A stretch of 64,000 nt of DNA from Corynebacterium renale. Its GTDB lineage: Bacteria > Actinomycetota > Actinomycetes > Mycobacteriales > Mycobacteriaceae. Of the stretch, positions 37,157 through 45,619 are shown one piece after another (position 1 is the stretch's first letter; every line of letters begins with the position of its first letter). Location: assembly GCF_002563965.1 (NCBI RefSeq), contig NZ_PDJF01000001.1, positions 2,284,928-2,348,927 of the forward strand, written 5' to 3'. The notes beneath the pieces are model-generated. The model made no database searches, had not been told where the DNA came from, and saw only the letters and a program-made list of their open reading frames with translations. The position numbers and the translations under genes are program-made.

Positions 37157-37816
37157 CTACACCAGCGCCGCAACACCCATAACCAGCAGGATTACCCCAA
37201 CCCCGTATCCGGCCCAGGACGTCAACCGGGCACTGTGTGCGCGGGCGGCGGCAAAACCTCGGCCGGCCCAGCTGTCGGGGCGTGCCCTCACAATTGCCAC
37301 GAGCACCGCGGATAACGCCGGCAGGCTGAGCGCCAAACTGGCATACCCTACGAGTCCGAGGAGGACGGAGGGCGTCGATAAGCGCAGTGCAGAAAGGTGC
37401 AGCAAGCCCGCATAGAACGGGACCGACGTCGCGGACTGCACCACACCCAGGACAAAGCCCACGAGGGCGGTCATCAGCGACGGGCGTTTCAGGGGCTTAA
37501 GCAGGCGGCCGATCATGGCAGCTTCCCCGCCGGTGGAACGCCACGCCCCCACCACAGAGACCACACCAACGGCAATGAGCAACAGGCCATAAATCGGGGA
37601 TTCCAGGGCGGACTGCACCCACCCTTGGAGGCCTCTAAAAATGAAGGTCACCAGCGTTGCCAGGGCAAACACGCCCAACCAATCGCCCAAGATCAGTACC
37701 GCGGCAACCGCGCGGAAGCGGCCTTTCGCCGGCATAATAATTCCCAGGGCCACGAGCACCCCGATGAGCAGCACATTAATGGAATCGAGCAGCGCGAAAG
37801 ACACAGCCTGAACCAT
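37157..37816 (-). CDS. GAP/LysE-like multi-pass membrane protein
   Basis: A 219-residue integral membrane protein with six hydrophobic segments starting almost at the N terminus (VSFALLDSINVLLIGVLVAL). The DSIN turn and the duplicated three-helix plan resemble the GAP (peptidoglycolipid-addressing) and LysE/DsbD-like groups of actinobacteria, which move lipids or small molecules. The ATG at 37816 follows AAAGGAG. The assignment to a superfamily is tentative and no substrate can be given. Confidence 0.65.
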   Translation of the reverse strand: MVQAVSFALLDSINVLLIGVLVALGIIMPAKGRFRAVAAVLILGDWLGVFALATLVTFIFRGLQGWVQSALESPIYGLLLIAVGVVSVVGAWRSTGGEAAMIGRLLKPLKRPSLMTALVGFVLGVVQSATSVPFYAGLLHLSALRLSTPSVLLGLVGYASLALSLPALSAVLVAIVRARPDSWAGRGFAAARAHSARLTSWAGYGVGVILLVMGVAALV

Positions 37817-37866
37817 GCGGGTCTCCTTTCTTGCGCAAATGCCCAAACGCGGCTCAAGTCTACAGG

Positions 37867-37872
37867 TAGGCT
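37867..37872 (+). promoter_or_regulatory. -10 box (TAGGCT) of a leaderless gene
   Basis: TAGGCT ends 6 nt before the ATG at 37879 and no ribosome-binding site is present. The same hexamer precedes ksgA, the YibE/F gene and others in this window. Confidence 0.55.
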
Positions 37873-37878
37873 AAGCGC

Positions 37879-38919
37879 ATGAACTTAGAGCCACCAGTAA
37901 CACTCGGGGAACTTGCGGCCGACGGGATCATCATTTCCACAGCGCAAGACTTCGCCGCCGCCGAACGCTTCGGACGGATGACCAGCATCGTATTCACCAC
38001 CCCACAACCAGACGACCCCACCTGCGACGCCAACGCCGAAGTCCGCGTCCACAACGCCATGGGCGAAACCTTTACCATCCCCGGCGTCCGCGTCGCCGAA
38101 GTCGCAGACGACGCCTGGACGTGGCTCACCGACGCCGCCCCCGACGCCACCTACCAGGCCACCGAGGAAGTCCGCGCCGCTGCCCGCACCCTGCGCTCCG
38201 GTGCCATGCTTCTCGACGCCATCCGGCCCGACGACACCTGCGCCATCATCGCCCTCGATACCTTTCCCGCAGCGGAAGCCCATGTGCGTCAGGCTTTCAT
38301 CCACGGCCTGGCCCGGATGGATGCAGCGCACCAGGGCTACGCCTACCGCAGTGTGCTGGCAGCCGCTTCGGCGTGGGAATTACCTGTGCGTGAGGAAGGT
38401 GACTACGTAGAAATCGCCGCGCCCGGTGGGGTCCTGGGTGTGCGTTTTACCGGCACCTATGCCCGCGAAGTACAGTTCGATGGCGCGCTCAGTAGCGCAG
38501 ATGTCCTCGCGGACGCCTTCTACCTTTCACAGGAAGCCCAATATTTCTTTGACGCCACCGGCCACGCAGCCACCCAACCTGTGGAGATTGCGCGCTTCAC
38601 TGAAACACAGTGGCGTTGGACGCACCCGGCGATCCACCACTTTGGTATCCAACACGGTTTGCTGGATCTCGCGCGCGGGGTCAACGACATGCACGTCGTG
38701 GATCCCGAATACCTCACTATTTCCGCAAAGCCAGTCTTAGGTTTGTGGGCCCACCGGTTCACTGAACGCGACGGCTACACCTCCGTGGAACTACTGGGTG
38801 TCACGTTGCCGGCGCTCACCGCGGAGGTACGCGACACCGTACTCGCCACCGAACTCCCCGGCGGGGTGGACCCCCAGCGGGCGCGGGCCCATTACCTGCA
38901 ATCCCGCGCTTCAGCCTAG
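37879..38919 (+). CDS. Hypothetical protein, 346 aa
   Basis: Unrecognised, likely cytoplasmic protein without membrane segments. It is rich in acidic residues and has Trp/His clusters (QWRWTHPAIHHFGIQHGLLD near 250). Codon use is typical of the genome, so it is a native gene. It overlaps the convergent acyl-CoA hydrolase gene by 4 nt and appears to be transcribed from a leaderless TAGGCT promoter. Confidence 0.7.
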   Translation: MNLEPPVTLGELAADGIIISTAQDFAAAERFGRMTSIVFTTPQPDDPTCDANAEVRVHNAMGETFTIPGVRVAEVADDAWTWLTDAAPDATYQATEEVRAAARTLRSGAMLLDAIRPDDTCAIIALDTFPAAEAHVRQAFIHGLARMDAAHQGYAYRSVLAAASAWELPVREEGDYVEIAAPGGVLGVRFTGTYAREVQFDGALSSADVLADAFYLSQEAQYFFDATGHAATQPVEIARFTETQWRWTHPAIHHFGIQHGLLDLARGVNDMHVVDPEYLTISAKPVLGLWAHRFTERDGYTSVELLGVTLPALTAEVRDTVLATELPGGVDPQRARAHYLQSRASA

Positions 38920-39905
38920 GACGCTGCAGTGATCGGGTGATCCACGAACTGGGCGTCGCGCGTCTTGTCCACGAGTACCGCGCGCACGCCTTCGACGAAA
39001 TTGGGGCTGCGCAGCACCCGGCGCACGTAGGAGTATTCGTTATCCAGGGCCTCGCGCACCGAACTGACCTGGGCGTTGCGGTGGAACAGTTCCACGGTGG
39101 CCTCCAGGGAATCCGGGCACGCGTGCGCAGTCTTCTCCTCCACGATGGCGCGCAGTTCGGGGTACTTATCCAGGGCTGCGGTGATGCCTGCCCACGTGTC
39201 ATAGGAAAAGGCGTCTTCTATTCCCGCTCGCAGCGGTGCAAGCTCCGTGTCAGCCGGTGGCGTGACCGCCCACGTGTCCAGCGCCGCAGCGCCGGAGTGC
39301 AACACGTCCTGGGTTGCTTCCTCAAAGCGGTCATCCGGGATAACGTGCTGCACAAACCCCAGTTCATGGGCTTGGGAGGCGGTGATGCGCCAGGCGGTCG
39401 TCGCTAAGTAAAGCCCCAGTGGGAGGCCCGCCTTCTGCTGGAAGAGGAAGGACATGCCTACGTCGGTGACCATTCCGATGTCCATCTCCGGCATGGAGAA
39501 CCACGTTGTGTCGCTGACCACCATGTTCAGGTGCGCCGAAATTCCCACTCCCCCGCCCATCGCCAGGCCACGGACCAGCGCGGTGATCGGCTTCGGGTAC
39601 TGCGCCATATAGGCGTTCAGGCTGTATTCGTCTGCAAAGAACTGCTCCGCCTTCTCTATTTCCCCGGCGAGCACACGGTCGCGGACCCAGCGGACATCCC
39701 CGCCGGCACAATATGCCTTCGGGATCGCGGAGGTAATCACCACCTCCTCAATTGCCGGATCGTTCTCCCAGGTGTTTAAAGCGGCGCGGATGAGTTCCAC
39801 CATCGTGGGGTTCAAGCTGTTGAGAGCACGTGGCCGGTTCAAGACGATGTGCCCGATGTGGTCACGCTCGCCGACGATATGGGTCAGGACTTCGTGATTA
39901 CTCAT
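38916..39905 (-). CDS. 3-hydroxyisobutyryl-CoA hydrolase-like (ECH_2 family)
   Basis: A 329-residue crotonase-superfamily protein of the HIBCH type, expected in valine breakdown. Family marks: IVLNRPRALNSLNPTMV, AYCAGGDVRWV (oxyanion hole), LAMGGGVGIS and FSMPEMDIGMVTDVG, with the Glu and Asp of the hydrolase subgroup. A C-terminal ECH_2 extension is present (LRSPNFVEGVRAVLVDK). Alternative: a short-chain enoyl-CoA hydratase, less likely given the extension. Confidence 0.87.
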   Translation of the reverse strand: MSNHEVLTHIVGERDHIGHIVLNRPRALNSLNPTMVELIRAALNTWENDPAIEEVVITSAIPKAYCAGGDVRWVRDRVLAGEIEKAEQFFADEYSLNAYMAQYPKPITALVRGLAMGGGVGISAHLNMVVSDTTWFSMPEMDIGMVTDVGMSFLFQQKAGLPLGLYLATTAWRITASQAHELGFVQHVIPDDRFEEATQDVLHSGAAALDTWAVTPPADTELAPLRAGIEDAFSYDTWAGITAALDKYPELRAIVEEKTAHACPDSLEATVELFHRNAQVSSVREALDNEYSYVRRVLRSPNFVEGVRAVLVDKTRDAQFVDHPITAAS

Positions 39906-39970
39906 GCCTCACATTGTGGCATGAAACACGTTTCGCGTGCCGAACTTTCCAATCCGATAAGGTGGGACCA

Positions 39971-40768
39971 ATGGAGCAGTTTTCCCTCGTTGCAGTAGAC
40001 ATGGACGGCACATTCCTCGACGGCAATGGCGAAATCCCACCCGGCTTTGCCGACACCCTCGCCGCCTTGAGCGAACGCGGCATCGCGTTTACCCCAGCGT
40101 CCGGCCGCCAGCTTGCCACCCTACGCAACATCTTCGCCCCCTATGACGGCAACTTCGACTTCATCGCCGAAAACGGCACCGTCGTCGCCGCCGGCGATCA
40201 ACTCATCGACATCACACCCCTCGACACCGCGGCCGTCGCCGCCATCGTTGACCTCTGCGAGCGCGAACCGGAACGTTTCGCCGTCGTCGTGTGCATGCCA
40301 GAAACCAGCTACATGGATTCCACCAACCCAGTCGCCCGCCGCGAAATCGAAATCTACTACCACGCGTTGGAGCTTATCGACGACCTCCGCGAACTCGACT
40401 ACTCGCGCGTCGTGAAACTTGCCGTCTTCTGCTTCACACCCGGCTCCGAGACCGACTACCAGGCAATTAAGGAGGCAGCCGCCGGCCAGCACTGCGTGGC
40501 CTCCTCCCCGTACTGGGTGGATGTTATGGACCCCACCGCGAACAAAGCCCGCGCCCTGGAAACGCTAGCCCGCCACCACGGCTTCAGCGTAGAAAACACC
40601 ATTGCTTTCGGCGATTACCTCAACGACCTGGAACTTCTGCAGACCGCTGGGCGTTCCTACGCCATGGATAACGCCCACCCCGAGGTAAAGAAAATCGCCG
40701 ACGAGATCGTTCCCCCGAATACAGAATACGGCGTCATCCAGACCCTGGACCGCCTCCTGGGCCGTTAA
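39971..40768 (+). CDS. HAD-superfamily phosphatase, Cof type
   Basis: A 265-residue cytoplasmic hydrolase. Motif I is VDMDGTFLD near residue 8 (nucleophile Asp), motif II lies in TPASGR near 40, and motif IV is AFGDYLNDLELL near 213. It has a Cof-type C2 cap. Substrates of this group are sugar phosphates or flavin-type phosphates and cannot be fixed from sequence. ATG 39971 lies after AAGGTGGGA, which also argues against the longer upstream extension. Confidence 0.88.
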   Translation: MEQFSLVAVDMDGTFLDGNGEIPPGFADTLAALSERGIAFTPASGRQLATLRNIFAPYDGNFDFIAENGTVVAAGDQLIDITPLDTAAVAAIVDLCEREPERFAVVVCMPETSYMDSTNPVARREIEIYYHALELIDDLRELDYSRVVKLAVFCFTPGSETDYQAIKEAAAGQHCVASSPYWVDVMDPTANKARALETLARHHGFSVENTIAFGDYLNDLELLQTAGRSYAMDNAHPEVKKIADEIVPPNTEYGVIQTLDRLLGR

Positions 40769-40782
40769 CCCTTCAAGGGCAC

Positions 40783-40815
40783 TGAACCCCGCTGCGTGAC
40801 CTGCAGCGGGGTTCA
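40783..40815. terminator. Terminator between HAD gene and ppk2
   Basis: 13-bp perfect stem (40783-40795 with 40803-40815), between convergent genes. Confidence 0.75.
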
Positions 40816-40819
40816 TGCT

Positions 40820-41725
40820 CTACTTCGACTTCTTCGCAGACTTCTTTGTGGCCTTCTTAGCCTTCTTTTTTGCGGCCACTTTCTCCCGCTCCAAAGCCGA
40901 TGCGTGGTCGGGAACGTAGCGGAAGTTCGCACGCGGCGGGCGCACGTAACCGTTGGAGGATTCCGGGCGCTCCGGGATCTCCGGCATCTGCCGGGCAACC
41001 TTGTAGTACGGCACCTTGGACAGGATGTGCGAAATCACGTTGATGCGGGAACGCTTTTTGTCCTCAGATTCCACGGTGTACCACGGCGCTTCCGCAATGT
41101 CCGTGTGGACGAACATGGAATCCTTAGCACGCGAGTAGTCTTCCCAGCGGGTGATGGATTCTAAGTCCATGGGCGAAAGCTTCCACTGACGCAGTGGATC
41201 ATTCTTGCGGGACTTGAAGCGTTTGTACTGTTCCTCATCCGAGACGGAGAACCAGTACTTGAGCAAGATGATGCCATCTTCGACGAGCAAGCGCTCAAAG
41301 ATGGGCGCCTGGTGAAGGAAGCGACGGTACTCCTCTGAAGTACAGAATCCCATGACGCGCTCTACCCCTGCCCGGTTGTACCAAGAGCGGTCGAAGATGA
41401 CGATCTCACCAGCGGTAGGCAGCTTCTCGACGTAACGCTGGAAGTACCATTGTCCCTTTTCCCGACTCGTGGGGGTGGGCAACGCTTCGACGCGGCAACG
41501 GCGCGGGTTCAAGTACTGGGTAATGCGCTTAATAGCGGAACCTTTACCTGCAGCGTCGCGGCCTTCCATGATGATGACCACGCGAGCACCGGTTTCGGTG
41601 ACCCACTGTTGCATTTCTACGAGCTCGGCTTGGAGCCGTTCGAGCTCCTTTTCGTACGCTTCTTTATCCAACTTCGCCGGCTTGGGGTGGTAGTCGACGG
41701 TGGGGCGCTTTTCTTTCGAAGACAT
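40820..41725 (-). CDS. ppk2: Polyphosphate kinase 2
   Basis: Uses polyphosphate to phosphorylate nucleotides (or the reverse), 301 residues. Walker A is in EGRDAAGKGSAIKR near residue 55 and Walker B/lid in FDRSWYNRAGVERV near 115, with SPMDLESITRWEDYSRAKD near 190, all typical of class I PPK2. The last 19 or so residues are almost only Lys and Ala, a histone-like basic tail beyond the catalytic core that could bind polyphosphate or nucleic acid. Monocistronic, followed by a terminator. Confidence 0.94.
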   Translation of the reverse strand: MSSKEKRPTVDYHPKPAKLDKEAYEKELERLQAELVEMQQWVTETGARVVIIMEGRDAAGKGSAIKRITQYLNPRRCRVEALPTPTSREKGQWYFQRYVEKLPTAGEIVIFDRSWYNRAGVERVMGFCTSEEYRRFLHQAPIFERLLVEDGIILLKYWFSVSDEEQYKRFKSRKNDPLRQWKLSPMDLESITRWEDYSRAKDSMFVHTDIAEAPWYTVESEDKKRSRINVISHILSKVPYYKVARQMPEIPERPESSNGYVRPPRANFRYVPDHASALEREKVAAKKKAKKATKKSAKKSK

Positions 41726-41821
41726 ATTTTAAACAGTACATGCCTTTTGTTTCGGGGGTAGTGGGTGTGGGGTCTAGATAAAACAAACCCTGAGGAATTG
41801 ATGATGAACTTTTCTCAGCAC

Positions 41822-42541
41822 CTACAAATGCGCGGATTGTTTAGCTAACGAACTTCTCCTATTGCAATTAAAAATTTGGAACAATTGACCGATAGTTTTA
41901 CTTACCATTGACTCAGAAGTGTTCAGCGACTGCGCGATTTCTTTATCTGTCAAAATATCGTCCCGAAGACATCGCATAATGCGAAGTTGGAATGGCGTAA
42001 GGTTCTGAGCCACAAGCACCGCAGAGATTTCAAGCTGATGGTCAAGCACCACCCCCCGCTGGCTATAAATAAGGTTCAGAACCAGATCCTCTTCCCTACG
42101 GGCAGCGAAGCTTCCACAGACGAAGTACGCAAGAGCTTTCGCTTGGATTGCCACCACTAGTAATCGCTCGCGATGCAATACGTCTTCAACGAAATAAAGG
42201 ACTTTTGGCACCTCATCATTGGCTTTTGCATTTCCTGCACATGGTGCTAACTCCCTAACCACGGCTTGGGCCAACTCTGCAGTATATATTGTTGAATCTT
42301 CGATTTCCTCCAACATAGGAAAATTAGATGATGGTGTTTGCTTCAGTACGCAGACAGCTATTATTTCTGGAACAACTTCGCCGTTTACACTTAGAACCTC
42401 CAGAAAAATGTTGAGGTCTTCGCAATTGCCAATATGGCCAACTTCGTTCCAACCGAAACACTTTTGTAGCGCTTTCTTTGCACTGGCATCGGCGACCCCA
42501 ACAAAAAGACAACGTCGACCGGCAATATTTTTTCTCCACAC
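41822..42541 (-). CDS. LuxR-type (NarL-like HTH) regulator of the bacteriocin operon
   Basis: A 239-residue protein whose last 60 residues form a LuxR/GerE helix-turn-helix (LTPFQLRIMRCLRDDILTDKE, then IAQSLNTSESMVSKTIGQLF). The N-terminal 170 residues match no domain I recognise; there is no classic receiver Asp pocket. It starts at a GTG that shares its first base with the last base of the ABC ATPase stop codon, so it is part of the operon. Codons are AT-rich. A role in sensing and activating bacteriocin expression is inferred from position. Confidence 0.7.
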   Translation of the reverse strand: MWRKNIAGRRCLFVGVADASAKKALQKCFGWNEVGHIGNCEDLNIFLEVLSVNGEVVPEIIAVCVLKQTPSSNFPMLEEIEDSTIYTAELAQAVVRELAPCAGNAKANDEVPKVLYFVEDVLHRERLLVVAIQAKALAYFVCGSFAARREEDLVLNLIYSQRGVVLDHQLEISAVLVAQNLTPFQLRIMRCLRDDILTDKEIAQSLNTSESMVSKTIGQLFQIFNCNRRSSLAKQSAHL

Positions 42542-43155
42542 TACAACATCACCACCCTATCCGCATTGTCTGCTATATAAGACGAATGGGTTGCGACCAC
42601 AACGACAGCTCCTCCGCGAGCAAACTGACGTAAATGCCTCAGAACCACCCGAGAATTTTCCGTGTCAAGAGCGCCGGTTGGCTCGTCCGCCAACACAATA
42701 GGTGGGTTAGCAAGAATAAGTCGGGACAATGCGACGCGTTGCTGCTCACCACCGGAAAGTTCGCTTGCCTTTCTTTTTTCTGCGCCCGGGAGGCCCACTT
42801 GACCGAGAGTCTCTGCGATATCTTGACTCGACGCGTCGGGGGCACCAATTTTGATATTTTCGGTTACCGAGAGATCTGGTACTAAGCCGTAGTCTTGAAA
42901 AAGATATCCAACATTCTCACGGCGAAATTTGCGCCGTGCACGGGAGCTCATTCCGGCAATATTTTCTCCTTTAAACGTAATACTCCCCGAGTCTGGCTGT
43001 ATCAGACCACCGATTAGATTAAGCAGAGTAGTCTTCCCACTCCCCGAAGCACCGGTCAGTGCTGTCACGCAGGCCGATGGAAAATTAGCCGTTAAATTAC
43101 TTACCACGGGTCGACTGTGAAAAGAGCACGATAAACTGTGTACATGAATTGTCAT
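42541..43155 (-). CDS. ABC transporter ATPase, lactococcin-972 exporter/immunity type
   Basis: A 204-residue MacB/LolD-like ATPase. Walker A TGASGSGKTTLLNL near 37, signature LSGGEQQRVALSR near 128, Walker B PIVLADEPTGALD near 150, and the H-loop ATHSS near 185. ATG 43155 overlaps the stop of the membrane-protein gene (ATGA). In lactococcin-972 systems an ATPase of this small kind works with the seven-TM protein in secretion or self-protection. Confidence 0.88.
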   Translation of the reverse strand: MTIHVHSLSCSFHSRPVVSNLTANFPSACVTALTGASGSGKTTLLNLIGGLIQPDSGSITFKGENIAGMSSRARRKFRRENVGYLFQDYGLVPDLSVTENIKIGAPDASSQDIAETLGQVGLPGAEKRKASELSGGEQQRVALSRLILANPPIVLADEPTGALDTENSRVVLRHLRQFARGGAVVVVATHSSYIADNADRVVML

Positions 43156-45140
43156 TGTTGTTCCATCCCGTCTCGCATATCCCATTGTGATGCAGATCGT
43201 AAAGCCACAATTACCGATGCGATGAGCCATGAAATCCCAAAACCAACTACGGCTAAGACAGTTGGAGCCGACCACTGATTCTCAAACCCTATATTCCACG
43301 TAGATGGCATATGCAGGTTCGCATCGATTGAGTGCTGGCGAACTTTATATAGCAGCCACCCCACACTTAGGAAGAAAAATACGATTTCAATTGCGGCGAG
43401 TGGGCGTACCACCCACCACGGGCTACGCTCGCAAATATAAGCAATATGGATTTTGCGCCGGTACGCTATGCGATAGGTGCTGAGTGTAGCTGCAACCAGC
43501 ATTGTGACTAGTAGGACTGCTGCTAACGTGTTAAGGCCCCATAAGGCCACTTTTTGTTGCACTTTGCGCATACTTTCCTGCCATGACGCCTCACGTGGCC
43601 GTGTAAAGGAAAGTGTGTTTCCAGTGTCACCTTGTATCAATTGGTGAGGTACATCTGAAGAGGCTGATAAAAGTACTTGTTGGGATACTTTTGACATTAA
43701 ATTGTGGTTTCCCAGCGGAGATAAACCTGGCGGTAAGACAACTAAAATCGGATTATTCACTACAGGCCAAAATTCAACGTCATATGTGAATACATCTCGC
43801 ACGGAGCAACTCTCGCGCCATTCAACAGGTGGCACTCCAGTGCCTGCATACCCAGCTTCAAAATCAAGGGCATCGTGAATCGTTTTCTTCGAATCTCCAG
43901 ACAGCTGCATTGGCGAACACACAGTAACTTTTTTGGGAGCTAGCTCTGTCACTCCGGCCTGCTGTGCAAAAGTTTGGTTCACCAAAAGCACTGGAGCTTC
44001 TAGTTCAATTGGCCAAGTTATCCAATAGGGATCAACTAACAGTAGCGCTCCCGCTTTGTCGGTCTCACGGAAAGGGTCAACACTCTTCCTATCTGTTAAT
44101 TCTTCGAACGAAGTGTTGGTATTCAACGCAAACTCTTGAGGACCTACATTCGCGTCCCACAACTTTTGTAAATTCTGGCGCGCACTTAATTCTGCACCAG
44201 CACCTACTAGGGCTGTAACCGCGGTAAGGGCAGCTACCAGCGTTATACACCGAACAATCGTGAGGGCATAGAAAATGGGGCGTGCATGTATTCTTCCCTT
44301 AATTGATTGAGGGATTGAAGTCAGTCGAACTAAGCATTGACCACTTAAATAACCAACACCTAAAAAGAAACCTAGAGCCATCCCACTCAGCAGGAAGGCC
44401 AACCAAAATAACGAGCCTAACGCCCAACGGTTGTAACCGTAGAGACACAATGCGATGACTAGTGGAATTCCACACCAAGCAACCAGAAAAGGTGCTCGTT
44501 GACGTTGGACCTCATGCCAAGCTGTCTCCCAAACACTAAGTCCCAACAAGCGATGAACACCGATTTCCCGCGAACGGCTCAGCGAATGTCCTGCTCCTAG
44601 CAAAACACACAAAAGCACAGATAGGAGTAATAAAATCGGTATCGTGGACACGAGGAATATTTGTGCAAGCTTATTAGTCAGCGTTTCTACCGTAAAGCCT
44701 TGTTTTTCCAACCATCGCACAAGAGAGTCTCGGTCAGCAGAACTACCCTTGATAAAGATAATTTGACGCGGATCGGCTTGTGGAAATTCTTCAAGCGGAT
44801 ATAGAATATCAACTTCTCCGCGTTCAAAGCGTGCCCGCTCTACACGTTCACTACCGGGCTTGAGCGCAGACGAATACGTACGGTATTCCCCGTTGGAGAC
44901 TGACAAGGAAGAATAGTTAATGACTACTTCAAAGCCTGTTTCTCGGGCAAACCCTGCGAGATCGAAAAAGAAGTTCTCCCGCGCTTCATCGCTTTCGTAG
45001 GACCTGATTTGGACTCCATGGTCTCCTAAATGTGCGTCAACCGAAGAGTAAAGTCGAATACTCAGAAAAGCCATAAATGCAGCCAAGATAGCCGTGGAGA
45101 GAATCCCCACGGCTAAGAGGCTGGTTTTTAGACGTGTCAT
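43152..45140 (-). CDS. Bacteriocin-associated integral membrane protein (seven-TM, FtsX/MacB-like)
   Basis: A 662-residue membrane protein. One N-terminal helix (LLAVGILSTAILAAFMAFLS) is followed by an extracellular domain of about 130 residues. Three helices follow (about 170-290), then a helix near 300, a second large extracellular domain (about 325-540) and three C-terminal helices. This layout matches the family found beside lactococcin-972-like bacteriocins. It is the membrane half of the ABC system and the likely immunity or export component. It begins 3 nt after the bacteriocin gene's stop. Confidence 0.82.
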   Translation of the reverse strand: MTRLKTSLLAVGILSTAILAAFMAFLSIRLYSSVDAHLGDHGVQIRSYESDEARENFFFDLAGFARETGFEVVINYSSLSVSNGEYRTYSSALKPGSERVERARFERGEVDILYPLEEFPQADPRQIIFIKGSSADRDSLVRWLEKQGFTVETLTNKLAQIFLVSTIPILLLLSVLLCVLLGAGHSLSRSREIGVHRLLGLSVWETAWHEVQRQRAPFLVAWCGIPLVIALCLYGYNRWALGSLFWLAFLLSGMALGFFLGVGYLSGQCLVRLTSIPQSIKGRIHARPIFYALTIVRCITLVAALTAVTALVGAGAELSARQNLQKLWDANVGPQEFALNTNTSFEELTDRKSVDPFRETDKAGALLLVDPYWITWPIELEAPVLLVNQTFAQQAGVTELAPKKVTVCSPMQLSGDSKKTIHDALDFEAGYAGTGVPPVEWRESCSVRDVFTYDVEFWPVVNNPILVVLPPGLSPLGNHNLMSKVSQQVLLSASSDVPHQLIQGDTGNTLSFTRPREASWQESMRKVQQKVALWGLNTLAAVLLVTMLVAATLSTYRIAYRRKIHIAYICERSPWWVVRPLAAIEIVFFFLSVGWLLYKVRQHSIDANLHMPSTWNIGFENQWSAPTVLAVVGFGISWLIASVIVALRSASQWDMRDGMEQQ

Positions 45141-45143
45141 TGC

Positions 45144-45437
45144 TTAGCAGTGGCGGTAGTACGATTCATTACCCCAGGTCTTTCGAGGGGCCGTTGCCCG
45201 GGACCAAACGTTTTTGTTTACACATCCGCTGTCGGACCGAAACTTCCCGTCAGCAGTCGACCCATGGCTGACCCCATTGTGAAAGTAGTGGGACCACACA
45301 GTCGAGAAGTCACTTCCGTAATCCCAGATACCTCCATCAATGCTCACTATCGTAGCTCCAGCTACACCCGCGCCAGAGAATGCCAGAATACTTGCAGCTG
45401 CCGCGCCGGCGATTCGTCGCCGTAAGGAATGCTTCAT
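45144..45437 (-). CDS. Lactococcin-972-family bacteriocin precursor
   Basis: A 97-residue secreted peptide. A Sec signal (MKHSLRRR, then a hydrophobic stretch to about residue 28, AGVAGA) precedes a mature part of about 69 residues. The mature part carries the family pattern of spaced Trp, Tyr and His: GGIWDYG, VWSHYFHNGVSHGS, NVWSRATAPRKTWGNESYYR. Lactococcin 972 binds lipid II and blocks septum formation. Two Cys residues, one mid-chain and one as the last residue, could form a disulfide, which is not a feature of the prototype as I know it. A strong AGGAGG precedes the ATG. Confidence 0.85.
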   Translation of the reverse strand: MKHSLRRRIAGAAAASILAFSGAGVAGATIVSIDGGIWDYGSDFSTVWSHYFHNGVSHGSTADGKFRSDSGCVNKNVWSRATAPRKTWGNESYYRHC

Positions 45438-45461
45438 AGTTCCTCCTATATTTGAGTTTTC

Positions 45462-45530
45462 CGGTAAAACTTTTTTACCGTACGCTCATTACATATCCCG
45501 ACGCATATTTCCACAAGTAGGAAAACCTAC
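45462..45530. promoter_or_regulatory. Palindromes upstream of the bacteriocin operon
   Basis: Two perfect inverted repeats: CGGTAAAA-CTT-TTTTACCG (45462-45480) and GTAGG-AAAA-CCTAC (45517-45530). Both lie in the leader/promoter of the bacteriocin gene and are candidate operators for the LuxR-type regulator; the first could also act as an attenuator. Confidence 0.55.
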
Positions 45531-45619
45531 CTTTATTCGGAGAGTTAACGTGCCGCACAACTAATAGCCTCGAGCTACCCCTCTTGCCCCCGAATCATCT
45601 AGGCCACTACCGTGGCCTT

